This document shows, in pieces, positions 44,303 through 54,409 of a stretch of 64,000 nt of DNA. The notes under the pieces were generated by a model that worked only from the letters and a program-made list of their open reading frames with translations, did not search any database and was not told the origin of the DNA. This stretch comes from Brachypterus glaber (lineage: Eukaryota > Arthropoda > Insecta > Coleoptera > Kateretidae): assembly GCA_958510825.1 (NCBI GenBank), contig OY294051.1, positions 4,868,353 through 4,932,352 on the forward strand, written 5' to 3'. The number at the start of each line of letters is the position of its first letter. Position 1 is the stretch's first letter. Position numbers and translations under genes: made by a program.

Positions 44303-44465
44303 AAGGGAACGTTCAAGTATTACGTTACGCAGATTTTGATCATTTTGGACCCCCGCCCACCTTCCCTGTGGCGCTATTTTCCTATACCATTAACATGGGC
44401 GTAACACTCCAATATGACCCCCCCCCAAAGCCTGGTATTCGTGCGTTGCGTTGCGTTTTATGAAG
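44303..44465 (+). repeat. Repeat family K, copy 2
   Basis: CGTTCAAGTATTACGTTACG opens a GC-richer block with runs of C (CCCCCCCCC near 44420) that ends in GTGCGTTGCGTTGCG. It shares its start with 2527. The 70-codon frame across it is not supported. Confidence 0.5.
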
Positions 44466-45261
44466 TTTTATGTCGATGTAAATCAATTTCGAACAACAAC
44501 AAAAAAATCGAAATTTGTTACTTTTACTCGAGAACGCCTCGAGCTAAATACTTGAAATTTAAAAAATAAATTCCTTATTCAATGTTATTGGTAGAGATTT
44601 TTTTTGGTAATATTAGGGGTGGAATAAGTAAGAAGTTTTTTGGAAAATATGTATTTTATAAAAAAAAATTAAAAAAGCACTTAAAATTGAAATTAACTTC
44701 ATTTAAACTAAAACGATGATCCCGTTCAACAACTATTGTGATTAATTAGTGCTATTAGTGCTGCATTTAACAAGTTTATTACACGTATTTAATTTATATT
44801 TTATTTATTAATTAATAATTAGTAAAACCTGTAGACAGGAAGTTGATTTTAATTATGTTTTGTTTATAATATTAACGGCATTTCTTTTTACACCTAATAA
44901 TTAAGATCACTTAATTTATACTTATATACTACTTAACTCCTAGGAGCTTCGCAGCAAATCTCAAAAAAAGAAAAAAATTGTGCAAAATCATTAATTTTTT
45001 ATCAAAGTGTAAATTTTTTATAGTTGATAATTGTTAAAACCTCCAAAAAACGGTAATAAAGAAACGGGATATTTTATTTTATTATACAATAATTATAGAA
45101 ATAATTATAAAGTTTTTTTCGTCTCCTGTAAAGTTTGATCAAAAGAAGTTAGCGGGTTAACACTCTAAGACGACGATATGAAAAATGCAAAAAAATTGTT
45201 TTGATTTTTCGATCGATTTTAAAAGTTAAAGTAAAAATTATAGGGGCGCTACTATACTATA
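44466..45261. other. AT-rich non-coding stretch
   Basis: 44490-44640 faintly recalls family Q (CTCGAGAACGCCTCGAGCTA against CAAGAACGCTTCGGGCTA). Nothing else. Confidence 0.45.
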
Positions 45262-45971
45262 CAGGGTTATTCAGAAATAATTTCGAGAAATTTAAGAGGT
45301 GATTCTACGTTAAAAAATATGAAAAAAAGTTCCTATAAAGGTTGGTCCGGAAATGAGTTACGGCTCTTTAAAACTGTAATAGAAAAGAGTTTTTAATTAA
45401 TAACTCTTGAACCCTTTAAGCTAGAGCGACGAGCTTTTGCATGTATACTAGTATTAATAAGGGCAATAAGTTTATGTTAATTTATTTTTTTGAATTTATC
45501 CAGAGGCGTGCCTAGACGGACAAAATATGTAAGGCTTAATACATTTTTGCCCTAAAATTTTTGTGTATTTTTTATATTCTTTTGTAATAAATATAGATTC
45601 CTTCACTAAAAATACATAAAATGTGTCATATAGTGTAACACTTTAGTAGCAACCGTTTTCAAAAAAAATGCAAAAAGTAACATTTTGTGTCACTAAAAAT
45701 GTTACTTTTTAAAAGGCTACAACTCCTTTAATATTAAATTTAGGTGTTTTGGTGAAGAATATTTTTTGCTTAGAAATTAAGTGAAGAATCGCCCTGCAGC
45801 ATTAAAATTGTATTGTTGCTTTTTTTGTTCCCGATTCAATATGTCTATCTTCGAAGGGCCGCAGCTCCCTTAGGTCTCATTTCCGGACCAACCTTTATAG
45901 GAACTTTTTTTTATATTTTTTAACGTAGAATCACCCCTTAAATTTCTCAAACTTATTTCTGAATAACCCTG
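45262..45971 (+). mobile_element. Family I mariner-type MITE, full copy 2
   Basis: 710 bp with TA flanks. Ends CAGGGTTATTCAGAAATAA and TTATTTCTGAATAACCCTG, then AAATTTAAGAGGTGATTCTA and its complement inside. It has the same internal order as 30679-31410 but clearly diverged termini, so it is an older subfamily. Confidence 0.88.
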
Positions 45972-46018
45972 TATATTAATCAAGTTAAAACTTTACCAGG
46001 GAAAAAAATACCTACCAC

Positions 46019-46061
46019 TGTGAAGAGTATAATATAAAATACGAAGCATTTTATATCTTCA
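46019..46061. repeat. Short hairpin repeat V, copy 4
   Basis: GTGAAGAGTATAATATAAAA pairs with TTTTATATCTTCAC around TACGAAGCA. The related blocks at 8610 and 3327 share CGAAGC and TATCTTCACGG. Confidence 0.6.
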
Positions 46062-46085
46062 CGGTTTGTTTTGTTTTCAGTAGGT

Positions 46086-46823
46086 GGATATACTTAATAG
46101 TGATTTAATTAATTAGTTGATAACCACTTAATTACCTAATTAATTAATCAAAAACAGTGGACTTCAGCACTAAATTTTGAGAGATGTTTAATTAATTTAT
46201 TTATTATTTTTATTATCTGATAGAAAATAAGCATATGCTTATGATAGGGACTCTTCATTAACTTAATAGAAAAAAAATTATAAAATATAAAAATAAAACA
46301 ATTAAAATCTGTTATACATTGGTAGTTAAATCATAAATTTTCTTTGAAGTTAAATATCCCTTTCCTTAAAAATATTAAAAAGGGGTTAAACCTATAGAGA
46401 AGGAATAAAAGATTAAATTTTTTACTACTAGCTTTAGAAAATACCATTATTTATGATGTTTTCAGACTGTGAAATCAATTTTCTTCACCTATAGCAATAA
46501 TAATTTTTTCTCTCCTAGTAGGAGTAAATTTTATAAACAATTGATTTCTGTCACTTTAGATGTTTCAGTTCTTTGTGCAATTGTTACTAATTAAACCCAA
46601 GAAAATAGCTTTAAATAAATTTTTATTTATTAAATATAACTAATTATAATTATTACCAATTAATACAATCCATAATTAGCTAAATATTATGAAAAAAAAT
46701 TAAAAAAAACTAAATTTTTAAACGTCAGTTCAAAGTATTTATTTGAGCAAATGTAATAGACAAATATCATTTCTGTTAAGAATTTATTTTAGTATATGAA
46801 TAAATAAAAATAATTAAATAGTG
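46086..46823. other. AT-rich non-coding stretch
   Basis: No recognised feature. Confidence 0.5.
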
Positions 46824-46965
46824 CTAGTAGTGAAAAAACTAATATTTAAACTACGTGAAGACAATTATAGCACGTACTCTTAAATCCCCCGCTGTTACGC
46901 AGCTCGGGATTTAATACGCTCGGCTATAAAAAATGTCTTCTCTACCTTGGTATATAATTACTATT
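46824..46965 (+). mobile_element. Hairpin end family C (related to B)
   Basis: The inner repeat CTAGTAGTGAAAAAAC resembles family B's CTGGTAGTGAAAAAAA. Outside it is a hairpin (GAAGACAATTATAGC against GCTATAAAAAATGTCTTC, centre with GCAGCTCGGGATTTAA), ending TTGGTATATAATTACTATT at 46965. The body to the left cannot be delimited. Confidence 0.6.
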
Positions 46966-47248
46966 AAATCACCCTGTATATTTGATAGAATTAGATTTAT
47001 TATTTTATTAATTTATTATATAATTAAACACCTTACAATAAAACGATAAAGGAAAATGTCAAGTAATGGTAAATAAATAATTTTACAAATAAGGAGACTA
47101 TTAATTTAATAATGTCTATATTAAGAGTATTTATTATTATTAATATTAATTAATTAATTAATAAGTATTTATACGCAACTTTAAGTGCCTATTCAAAAAA
47201 ATATATATTTTCTTTCCAGTAAAGAGTAATTTGTTTATTTATTAACCT

Positions 47249-47762
47249 TCACTGTAAAAAATAAATATGTAATTACACATAATTCTGCACGTAAATGTAA
47301 TTCAATGCAAATACATGTAAAATTTACTAGATTTAACATGTAATTTTAAAATTTTATATGCATGTAAAAATACATGTAAAATTTAGTAAATTTTACAGAC
47401 TTCACTGTAAAAAATAAATATGTAAATTTACATGTGGAATCATAGGTAATGTGTTGTCATGCAGAGACAAGTAAAAGTTAAGAGATTTTACATGTAATTT
47501 TACGATTTTTTATGAATATTACATCTAAATTACATGTAACATTACATGTAAAATCACTTCGCCGGCCTCACGTTCGCTTTGTAACACCGAGGTCAGAGGT
47601 TCAAATCCCGCCTGGGGCTATAACCGATACGGTTGAATGCCGGGGTGTATCTACCGAAGGGTAGGTACAACTTAAAAAAAATATATGTAAAATCTAATAA
47701 ATTTTACTTGGACCTGCGTGGCAACACATTACCTATGATTCTATTTATTTTTTACAGTGTTC
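47249..47762. mobile_element. Terminal-inverted-repeat element enclosing a tRNA-like block
   Basis: The left repeat at 47403 (CACTGTAAAAAATAAATATG, then GAATCATAGGTAATGTGTTG) pairs with the right end at about 47708-47757 (CAACACATTACCTATGATTC, then TATTTATTTTTTACAGTG). An extra copy of the left terminus stands at 47252. The arms are rich in ACATGTAAAAT repeats. Inside, about 47560-47650 is a tRNA-like promoter block. Confidence 0.75.
47565..47650 (+). repeat. tRNA-like SINE head fragment (B box)
   Basis: GAGGTCAGAGGTTCAAATCC then CGCCTGGGGC contains a consensus B box (GGTTCAAATCC). No good A box is present at the expected distance upstream (CCGGCCTCACGTTCGC), so the head is truncated. It is GC-rich compared with the flanks. 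It could be a SINE inserted in the element or promoter sequence carried by it. Confidence 0.6.
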
Positions 47763-47954
47763 TTGTAGTTCTTTTAAATACCTCAATTAATTTAAATAAC
47801 TTAAAATTATTAAGATTATATTAAATATCTCATTCTTAATTATCCTAAAAATCATAAAACCAAACTCTTAGTCTAAGCTTTAAAAACAAAAGTTATTAAA
47901 AATTGTACAAATTAGCCCCACTACGAAAATTAAACTCTGATACGGTAACATTAA

Positions 47955-48224
47955 AGTTTGTTTGTTTTAACCTCATACTATTCTACTTAATTAAACATCC
48001 CCTAAGTCCAGGACTTGTGTGGGCTAGTAGTAGAGGGAACCACCGGCTTATACTGACTTTCGAACCAGTTTTTATAGGGAGTGTCCGCTTCACTTACGCC
48101 TTCGCCAAATTTCAATTATTAATGAACTGAAAAAGGCAAATCGGCGCCAGTGAGAACCGAACTGACGCTAGTTGTAGTAGACTTGTCATGTACAGACGCG
48201 GTAGACTACTACACCAATCCTCCC
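47955..48224 (-). mobile_element. tRNA-derived SINE, copy 2
   Basis: Reverse complement of the 9752 SINE: the (GTTT)n tail at 47955-47968, body CCCCTAAGTCCAGGACTTG, and head with B box complement near 48155 (GAGAACCGAACTGAC). The A-box region has diverged (GGGAGGATTGGTGTAGTAG on the minus strand). The body is more conserved than the head, as expected if tail recognition drives mobility. The 75-codon frame over it is not a gene. Confidence 0.85.
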
Positions 48225-48719
48225 ATTAATAACATTAAATTAAAAAAATGCTTTGAATTTCACCCTTTAATTATTAAACATTGATAAGACTTTAATTTTT
48301 TCGGATTTATACCGCTTTACGATAAGAATAAAATAACTGGAAAATATTTATAGTCTATATAAATATTTTTTATTTTAAGATTTATTAGTTACAAATTTTC
48401 GTAACATTTCGTATACATATATATATATTATTTTGTTTACGTTTTTTAGTTTCTAAACTTATGTAGGATATTAGTTACCTTTTTAACATTTAATCATATA
48501 ATAAGTAATATAATAAATAATAATAATGAATAATAATTTATGGTATCTGAGATTTATTACGAGTTTGGCTTTTAAATATGACTGGAAGCTATGTTAGCAA
48601 TATGTAATCAATATACTAGAGTATCTTTTAAACATTCAAAATGTAAAAATTGTCTAATCAATTACCTACTAATGGGTGTAATTTAATTAATTTTTTTTAT
48701 ATTTTATATATCGAGTGTC
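48225..48719. other. AT-rich non-coding stretch
   Basis: No recognised feature. It contains a short (AT)n run near 48418. Confidence 0.5.
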
Positions 48720-48860
48720 TAAGGACCACTTGCACCAATGATAGTTTACCTTTAAACTTGGATTAAATTAATGGTCAACCATCGGAACGCTGCATTTTTA
48801 ACTTAAACTCGCTTTAGTCGAGATAATCCCAGATCAAAAGTTGGTGCAAGTGGCCCTAAA
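48720..48860. mobile_element. MITE family L, copy 1
   Basis: Ends AAGGACCACTTGCACCAA and TTGGTGCAAGTGGCCCTAAA are inverted repeats. Inside, AACTTGGATTAAATTAATGG and AACTTAAACTCGCTTTAG recur in the copy at 52947. The element ends at the exact bases where family B starts (CCTAAATAGT). Confidence 0.85.
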
Positions 48861-49694
48861 TAGTATCTTATTTACCAAGTGAGAGAAGTTTAACATTTTT
48901 GACCTGCGTCAAATTGCGGGATGAGCGCGCTAGCGCGAAGCCCGCAAGACACGGTCTAAAATGTTAAATCTTCACTCACGTGGAAAATATAGTATTTTTT
49001 TCACTACCAGTACAATTAATTAGCTATTTATTTATTTATTTTACTAAAATTTAATGAAAAAGCTTATAAATTTAAAATATCACGCTGGCCGTTCGCGGCC
49101 ATTAAAAAAACAAATGAATAACTTGACATTTCTGGCAGAAATTTTCTGGTGATCTGCTAAAATTATTAAGTTAGAAAGTGTTTCCGTGTTAATTGTAATA
49201 AAATATAAAAAAATGGAAAGTGAAATGCAAAGTGATGATTCTGGTACTCCCCCAGAAATAAGGGCAGGCGAAAACTGTGAGGGAGAATCTGTTGCCTCAA
49301 AAATCAATATATGGGGGTTGTACCTCTAGTAATCTATGATCCTTACGGTAATATATGGGTTGTATAATCTATGGTTGAATATGATGGACCAATGATTTTC
49401 ACTTTTTGAAGTGTTTTTTTGTAAAACATTTTTTATAGGTGCTAATTTAGTTAATATTTTTTAACTTATCATGCAATAAATAAATTTGATGCCTAAAGAC
49501 ACTTGTAAATAGCAATGTGATTTAATAATTAAGTAAAACGTCAGATGCCAAAACAGCTGAATAAAAATTCATTATTAACCATGGTGCGATTTCATTATTT
49601 TTAGAACCTCTGACGTCATAGGTAGAGAAATAATATTTCTACCAATGAAAAGAACAGTAATAAAGATGTGCTTTTAGGCTGGTAGTGAAAAAAA
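48859..49694 (+). mobile_element. Hairpin element family B, copy 2
   Basis: It starts AATAGTATCTTATTTACC. The hairpin arms AAGTGAGAGAAGTTTAACAT and ATGTTAAATCTTCACTC surround a GCGCGCTAGCGCG centre. TTTTTTTCACTACCAG at about 48995 and CTGGTAGTGAAAAAAA at 49679-49694 bracket the body. The inverted partner is at 34146-34970, 14 kb away. The hairpin here is the more complete one. Confidence 0.87.
49213..49329 (+). other. Small ORF inside family B (38 codons)
   Basis: It reads MESEMQSDDSGTPPEIRAGE, then NCEGESVASKINIWGLYL and stop. The acidic, Ser/Glu-rich start without AT-driven composition looks like the first coding exon of a larger protein whose remainder has been deleted. The second copy at 34615-34497 keeps the start but has a two-base shift. 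I do not recognise the family. It is probably the N-terminus of the parental element's protein. There is no evidence that it is expressed. Confidence 0.35.
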
Positions 49695-49889
49695 GATGTT
49701 ATAAAACAAGGCCTTGCTTAATAATAACAATTTGGCTTTGTTGAAATGTAACCTCTAAAAAACCTACCAAAATATGTATTACCTATTTTTATAAATATTT
49801 GCCATTTTGCGGAACTTTGGTTGCCATGGTAAAAATTAAAGAATCGAGACTATGAAAACCTGCAACAGGGAAGCTGGACTAGTTTTTAA

Positions 49890-50800
49890 CCGACTTCCAA
49901 AAAGGAGGAGGTTATCAATTCGACGTGTGACTTTGTTTTTTTTATGTTTGTTCCCGCATAACTTTGAAACGAACACACGGAATTTGATGAAACTTTTTGC
50001 AACTTAAAGAGGGCATTCATGAGGTGGTCCCGTTTTAATTTGATGCTCGGCTAATGCCGGGTAAGCCGGATAATTAAGATAAATCTAATCATTTTAACGT
50101 AATTTCACTTAAAAACGGCTTAATTTGTTTTTACTACCACCCAAATTTTTAGAAATATCGAATAACTTGGATAAGCCGGATAACTTGATTAAGGGGTCAC
50201 TTAAAAATTACGGCACACTAAAAATCTTTTAAATGCAGCTAAACTTGATTCTCTGGACCTGTAATATTAAAATAACAAGACAAAATGATAAATGTTATTT
50301 TACCAAAAGGCGTTGTTTGATTATTACTTAACGCTTAAAGTTTAACAAGATTTTCTTTAGTATTTCGTTTAAAATAGGGTTGGTTGGACTCTTGGGCGCT
50401 GAAATAAAAATATTACTTTTATTTTTTAGAAATTTATCTTTAAGATAATGCACTAACAGTGCGTTGTGACGTCAGCAGCTTGCCGAGATGAAAGGACAAC
50501 TATAATTTAGCTTAGATGACGTTACAAATCTACAAGTTCTGTGTCTCTAAATAGTAAAAAATAAAAACTTTTCGCAAAAAAAAATGAACCGACTTCGTTG
50601 TCTCTAAAAAGTAAAAAATAAAATATACTTAAGTCGGTGTCAATTTCACAGCAAACAATAATAAAATAATAAATAAATAATTGTTAGTAATTAATTTAGG
50701 GAATGGTGAAATTGGCACCGACTTAAGTATTTTTTTATTTTTTACTTTTTAGAGACATAGAAGTTGGTTCTTTTTTTTTGCGAAAAGTTTTTTTCTATGT
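49890..50800. repeat. Dispersed repeat M with a terminal palindrome
   Basis: It opens AACCGACTTCCAAAAAGGAG, then GAGGTTATCAATTCGACG, a phrase widely dispersed in insect genomes from memory. It ends in a palindrome: 50565-50650 (ACTTTTCGCAAAAAAAAATG, ACTTAAGTCGGTGTCAATTT) against 50705-50794. GTCTCTAAATAGTAAAAAAT at 50541 repeats the arm once more. The extent of the element is uncertain. Confidence 0.55.
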
Positions 50801-51310
50801 CTATTTCGATGTTTTTTACCAAACTTGAGCAAAAAAAATATCTATCTCGAGTTGATTTAACAAATAAATAATTATCGCTGAAAATTTATGGCTAATATAT
50901 TTATCGTTGTAAAAATGGATTTAATCCGGCTCGAAGGACCAAAAAACGCTTAGTATACACTTTTATGCGTAAAATAATTAATTTTGTTAATATATATTTA
51001 ACCTTTTTTTGTTTGTATTCAGTCCGTCGTGAAAGGATTAAACGCTTAGGCGTATAATCTTAGCGGTGTCTTAAGATGGAATACAAATCTAATACAATAA
51101 CGTTATCTAAATTATGAAATACACGTTTCTGTGTCTATTACCATTAAATTAATCCAGTTGCTGGTCTGCTCACTCAGCTTTACTACCAACAATCATATTA
51201 CCAGTGACAGGGCTAGCTAACTTATTTTATTGTAGAAGTTTGCAAGGATTTTTTTTTTTTTTGAAAACTGATTTTATTTTCTTATCTGATTTCAGTACAA
51301 TTATAATATT
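50801..51310. other. Non-coding stretch
   Basis: No recognised feature. Confidence 0.5.
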
Positions 51311-51827
51311 ATTTTTCTATTTTGCGACTCTTCTAAGCTCATAATCACACGCATTTTGCGTGTTCTTATAGGCCCATAAGAGGTCTGTACTTTTTGTTCT
51401 TTTGGGTTGGCAACAGACCTGGCCTATCGCTTGACGTTTTCCGTGCAAATGTCAATGTCGCTTTAATGTTGAATTTTCTACAAAATTTTGTGTTGAGGTT
51501 ATTTTTACCATGTTAAAATATGTGGCTTGGTTAATTGCAGTAAAAAAGAGAAGAGATGACTATAAAATATATCAAAATATAATTTGTTCTTAGAATTTTA
51601 AAGATGGTGTACACTGTAATGCCAATCCAAAACAAAAACCCCTAAATCAGTCATCAATTTAAATGTAAGTTTTTTTTAAATTTTAGCATAATAGAAAAAA
51701 TTGTATAAAGCACTCGTTTCATAACACGTTTTTAGCGAACGAGTACAAGTTTAGTAAACGAGCCGCTTGTGGCGAGTTTTCTAAAGTACTAGTGTATGTT
51801 GTGAATCTAGTACTTTAATATACTATT
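51311..51827 (+). mobile_element. Family A, copy 6
   Basis: Full-length: TTTTTCTATTTTGCGACTC, GGGTTGGCAACAGACCTGG, the GTTAATTGCAGTAAAAAAG block, ATAATAGAAAAAATTG (inner repeat, mutated), hairpin with CCGCTTGTGGCG, and TACTTTAATATACTATT at 51827. One hairpin arm has diverged (GTATGTTGTGAATCTAG). Confidence 0.85.
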
Positions 51828-51889
51828 ATATTCAGATATAGGAAAACAATAGTTTTAAAAAAGTTTGACACTAGCATATTAAAGGGCAA

Positions 51890-52435
51890 GTTACATAAGA
51901 CACTATTTTGGCGTAAGCGTCCATGTTTGGAAAACGAACCGTGAAGCTGGGAATTTTTAATGAATGTGTGAGCCAAATACCTTATGAAAAGAGGTCTTTA
52001 TACTATATATTTGCGCGTTATATTTTCCTAACAAAATACTTTAGTTTTAAATAATTTTAATATGACTGATTTAGGGAATTTAATGTATTTGTACTGGTAA
52101 CAATGACATTGAATTTAAAAATTTTAGTTGATTTTTTTTAATTACAAATGCTATCATCTTGCAAGCCGACCACCTTCACTTCTAGTGGTTGGGGTTTACC
52201 TGAAACTAACTTGGACTTTACTGACACAAGATCAAACACAAACAAACACAAAATATACTCTAACATACACAAAAACACAAATCAATACATCGATGTAACC
52301 TAATAGTGTTAGATTCAGAAACCAGAATTTTTAAAAGTTTTAAATAATTTTGATGGTTTTTGTATCAATTTAAATTAACATTTTTCTTAAATTTTAGAGC
52401 AAAATAGAAAATAAAGTATAAAGCACTCGTTAAAA
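51890..52435. repeat. Degenerate, opposed family A fragments around other sequence
   Basis: Near 52060-52100 AATATGACTGATTTAGGGAA is in the minus family A orientation. 52360-52435 (CAATTTAAATTAACATTTTT, AGAGCAAAATAGAAAATAAA, GTATAAAGCACTCGTT) is in plus orientation. Between them, 52140-52320 contains CTTGCAAGCCGACCACCTTC and a CACAAACAAACACAAA run of unknown origin. Confidence 0.5.
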
Positions 52436-52836
52436 CTATTCTCTGTCTGTAAAAAGCTTAAGTTTTTTTGCAGTGCCGCCTATGATGAAATCTTTATTAA
52501 TCTACCGGCTATATCTACACTGTAGATTCTAATGTTACCCATTCAGTCAATGTTCAAGTTCAGTCCGGTGTAGTCTGAATGATGCCATCGTCATATTTTA
52601 GTCTATGTTACAGCTTTTTATAACTGCCAACTAGCCTTACACAGATTCTCTTAAAGCAGAATACACAATACATATATGTGATGTCATACGTGCAAAGGCA
52701 CCACTTTTACGATAAAAAATTGCTGCGTTATACTGTAAAAAATCAAAAAATTGACACTTCTTGATTGATTCTTTGATACTTAAAAAACTGACTTTTTTCT
52801 CCCATGACTTTAATTTGTTACAAACTTAAACTACTA
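52436..52836. other. Non-coding stretch
   Basis: No recognised feature. Confidence 0.5.
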
Positions 52837-52945
52837 AGGGGTCGTCCATAAAATACGCCTATATATCCTTTGATAACACGAGAAACAGGGTATGAAGTGT
52901 GTGAATTTTGGTCAATTTGCGTGACGTATTTTATGGACAACCCCT
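52837..52945. mobile_element. 109-bp hairpin MITE
   Basis: AGGGGTCGTCCATAAAATAC at the left and GTATTTTATGGACAACCCCT at the right are inverted repeats with TA-type flanks. The centre has ACACGAGAAACAGGG. GGGGTCGTCCATAAA-type termini are common in animal MITEs (general knowledge). Confidence 0.85.
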
Positions 52946-52946
52946 A

Positions 52947-53079
52947 TAGGCCACCAACCATGTTTTAACTTTTAAACTTGGTTTAAATTGGCAGTCAACC
53001 AATCAGAACACATCATTTTTAACTTAAACTCAGTTTAGTCAAGATAATGCCAGTTTAAGAGTTGGTGCAAGCGGCCCTA
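52947..53079. mobile_element. MITE family L, copy 2
   Basis: It directly follows the 109-bp MITE. Left GGCCACCAACCATG (internally shortened), interior AACTTGGTTTAAATTGGCAG and AACTTAAACTCAGTTTAG, right GTTGGTGCAAGCGGCCCTAA. Same order as 48720-48860. Confidence 0.8.
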
Positions 53080-53191
53080 AGATACTTGGCTTTTGCGTAA
53101 CAATTAACATTTTACTAAAAATCATGGCATTAGTTTTAAATTGTAAATTGCAATATAAAAGATTTTTTTACAGGTGTCGTAATTACCCTTT

Positions 53192-53346
53192 ATAAGCAAA
53201 AATATTTTACAAAAATTAAATAATATAAATAAAAAATTGTAAGCTAATGACGTACCACGTTAGAACCAGAATAAGCAAAACTATTTTACAAAAATAAAAT
53301 AATATAAATAAAAAATTGTAAGCTAATGGCATACCACGTTAAAATT
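53192..53346 (+). repeat. Two-copy tandem duplication, period 79 bp
   Basis: ATAAGCAAAAATATTTTAC at 53192 and ATAAGCAAAACTATTTTAC at 53271 start units that share AAAAAATTGTAAGCTAATG and TACCACGTTA. They differ by a few substitutions. Confidence 0.85.
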
Positions 53347-53773
53347 TTTATAATTTTTTTATACTGCTGCGCCAATGAATTAAAAATTTGTTACAACGTA
53401 ATAATTTTCGGCTTAAAAAGTATGACATCTATGAATAATTTCCCAGTATTGAAAAAAAAAAATAGTTATGTGAATTTTTAGAAATAGTTTTTAGGTATCC
53501 CTATTCTTAGAAGTGGTACATTTTAATGTGGCTTTGCACATATATGAAGCTACATATATGTATATAGACAAAGACCTATGTTAATATTATATGAACTTGT
53601 ATATAAATTTTGTATAATCGCAGCGTTTCTGACAAAAGTCTACTTTCGCAATAAAAAATTGTTTTTAGATTTTAGTAGAAAATAGTGAGGTAGGTAAGCC
53701 AATTATTCCCATCTTCCTAATATTGCCACCCCCCTCTTACACTCGTTAGTTAGTCCTCTGTGTCATAGATGAT
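53347..53773. other. Non-coding stretch
   Basis: No recognised feature. GCCACCCCCCTCTTACACTC near 53727 marks a shift to less AT-rich sequence. Confidence 0.45.
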
Positions 53774-54022
53774 ATGGTCAGTATGTTTATAGTAGATTTT
53801 GATAAGTCCCTTATGCGGACAAATATAATGTTTCGTGCGCATGACGTACTAGCTGGCTTAAAGCGATATTTCAGTAGTTTGAACGAGTTAGTAAAACAGC
53901 ACGGGTCGGACAATACGTTAAATTCGTCAGGGGCGCGATACTCACGCCACTATCGCTTCCAAAGAACAAAAATAACAATAGTTATTCGTAATGAATCACG
54001 CTATGGAAAATACATCCAATAA
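53774..54022 (+). other. Unrecognised ORF, 82 codons
   Basis: It reads MVSMFIVDFDKSLMRTNIMF..., then LKRYFSSLNELVKQHGSD, in a segment less AT-rich than the surroundings. No domain is recognised. There is no coding neighbour, and it overlaps the minus-strand ORF at its 3' end. It may be an old exon, a mobile-element fragment or chance. Confidence 0.2.
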
Positions 54023-54409
54023 ATAACATTTTGCGTAGAACGAGTACAAATAGGGCTTACGCCATTTTCTCCGAGGAAACATCATCTTGGGCCCAAGTAT
54101 AAGAAGACACCTGGAACAATACAAGTAAGTCCCTTTTTGCCTCACGTCGCAAAGGTCCTTCGATAAAACACCCCAGCGGTTAACAGTATATCTGTTACAT
54201 CGAAAAGATGCCTGTAAATATAATTTATTTGTATCCAGTTGATAATGACGTGTACTATTAAAAACAAAAGAATTAAGATATTTAAAATCCGCCTTTTTTT
54301 GGGTTAGAGCCCTATTAATAGAGAACCAATCCACTGCAAAAAAAAAATTAATTAGACCTTCATTATTTTTTTTACTACAACTATAGGCAAAAAACCCACT
54401 GTGCTTCAT
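53996..54409 (-). other. Unrecognised ORF, 137 codons
   Basis: One of the longest frames in the window outside LINE and simple-repeat artefacts. It starts MKHSGFFAYSCSKKNNEG and contains LDTNKLYLQASFRCNRYTV and CLLILGPKMMFPRRKWRKPY. It is Cys-, Tyr- and Lys-rich without a motif I can name. It could be a decayed protein-coding fragment. The opposite strand has a GTAAGT after ...GAACAATACAA near 54123, which could be a splice donor. Confidence 0.2.

Noticed and set aside
47903..48130. 75-codon ORF
   Set aside because: It is the antisense of the SINE body; the same sequence is read at 9848-10036 for the same reason.
54123..54128. GTAAGT splice donor as evidence for a host gene
   Set aside because: A single consensus hexamer in 64 kb of AT-rich DNA is expected by chance; no matching acceptor or coding phase was found.
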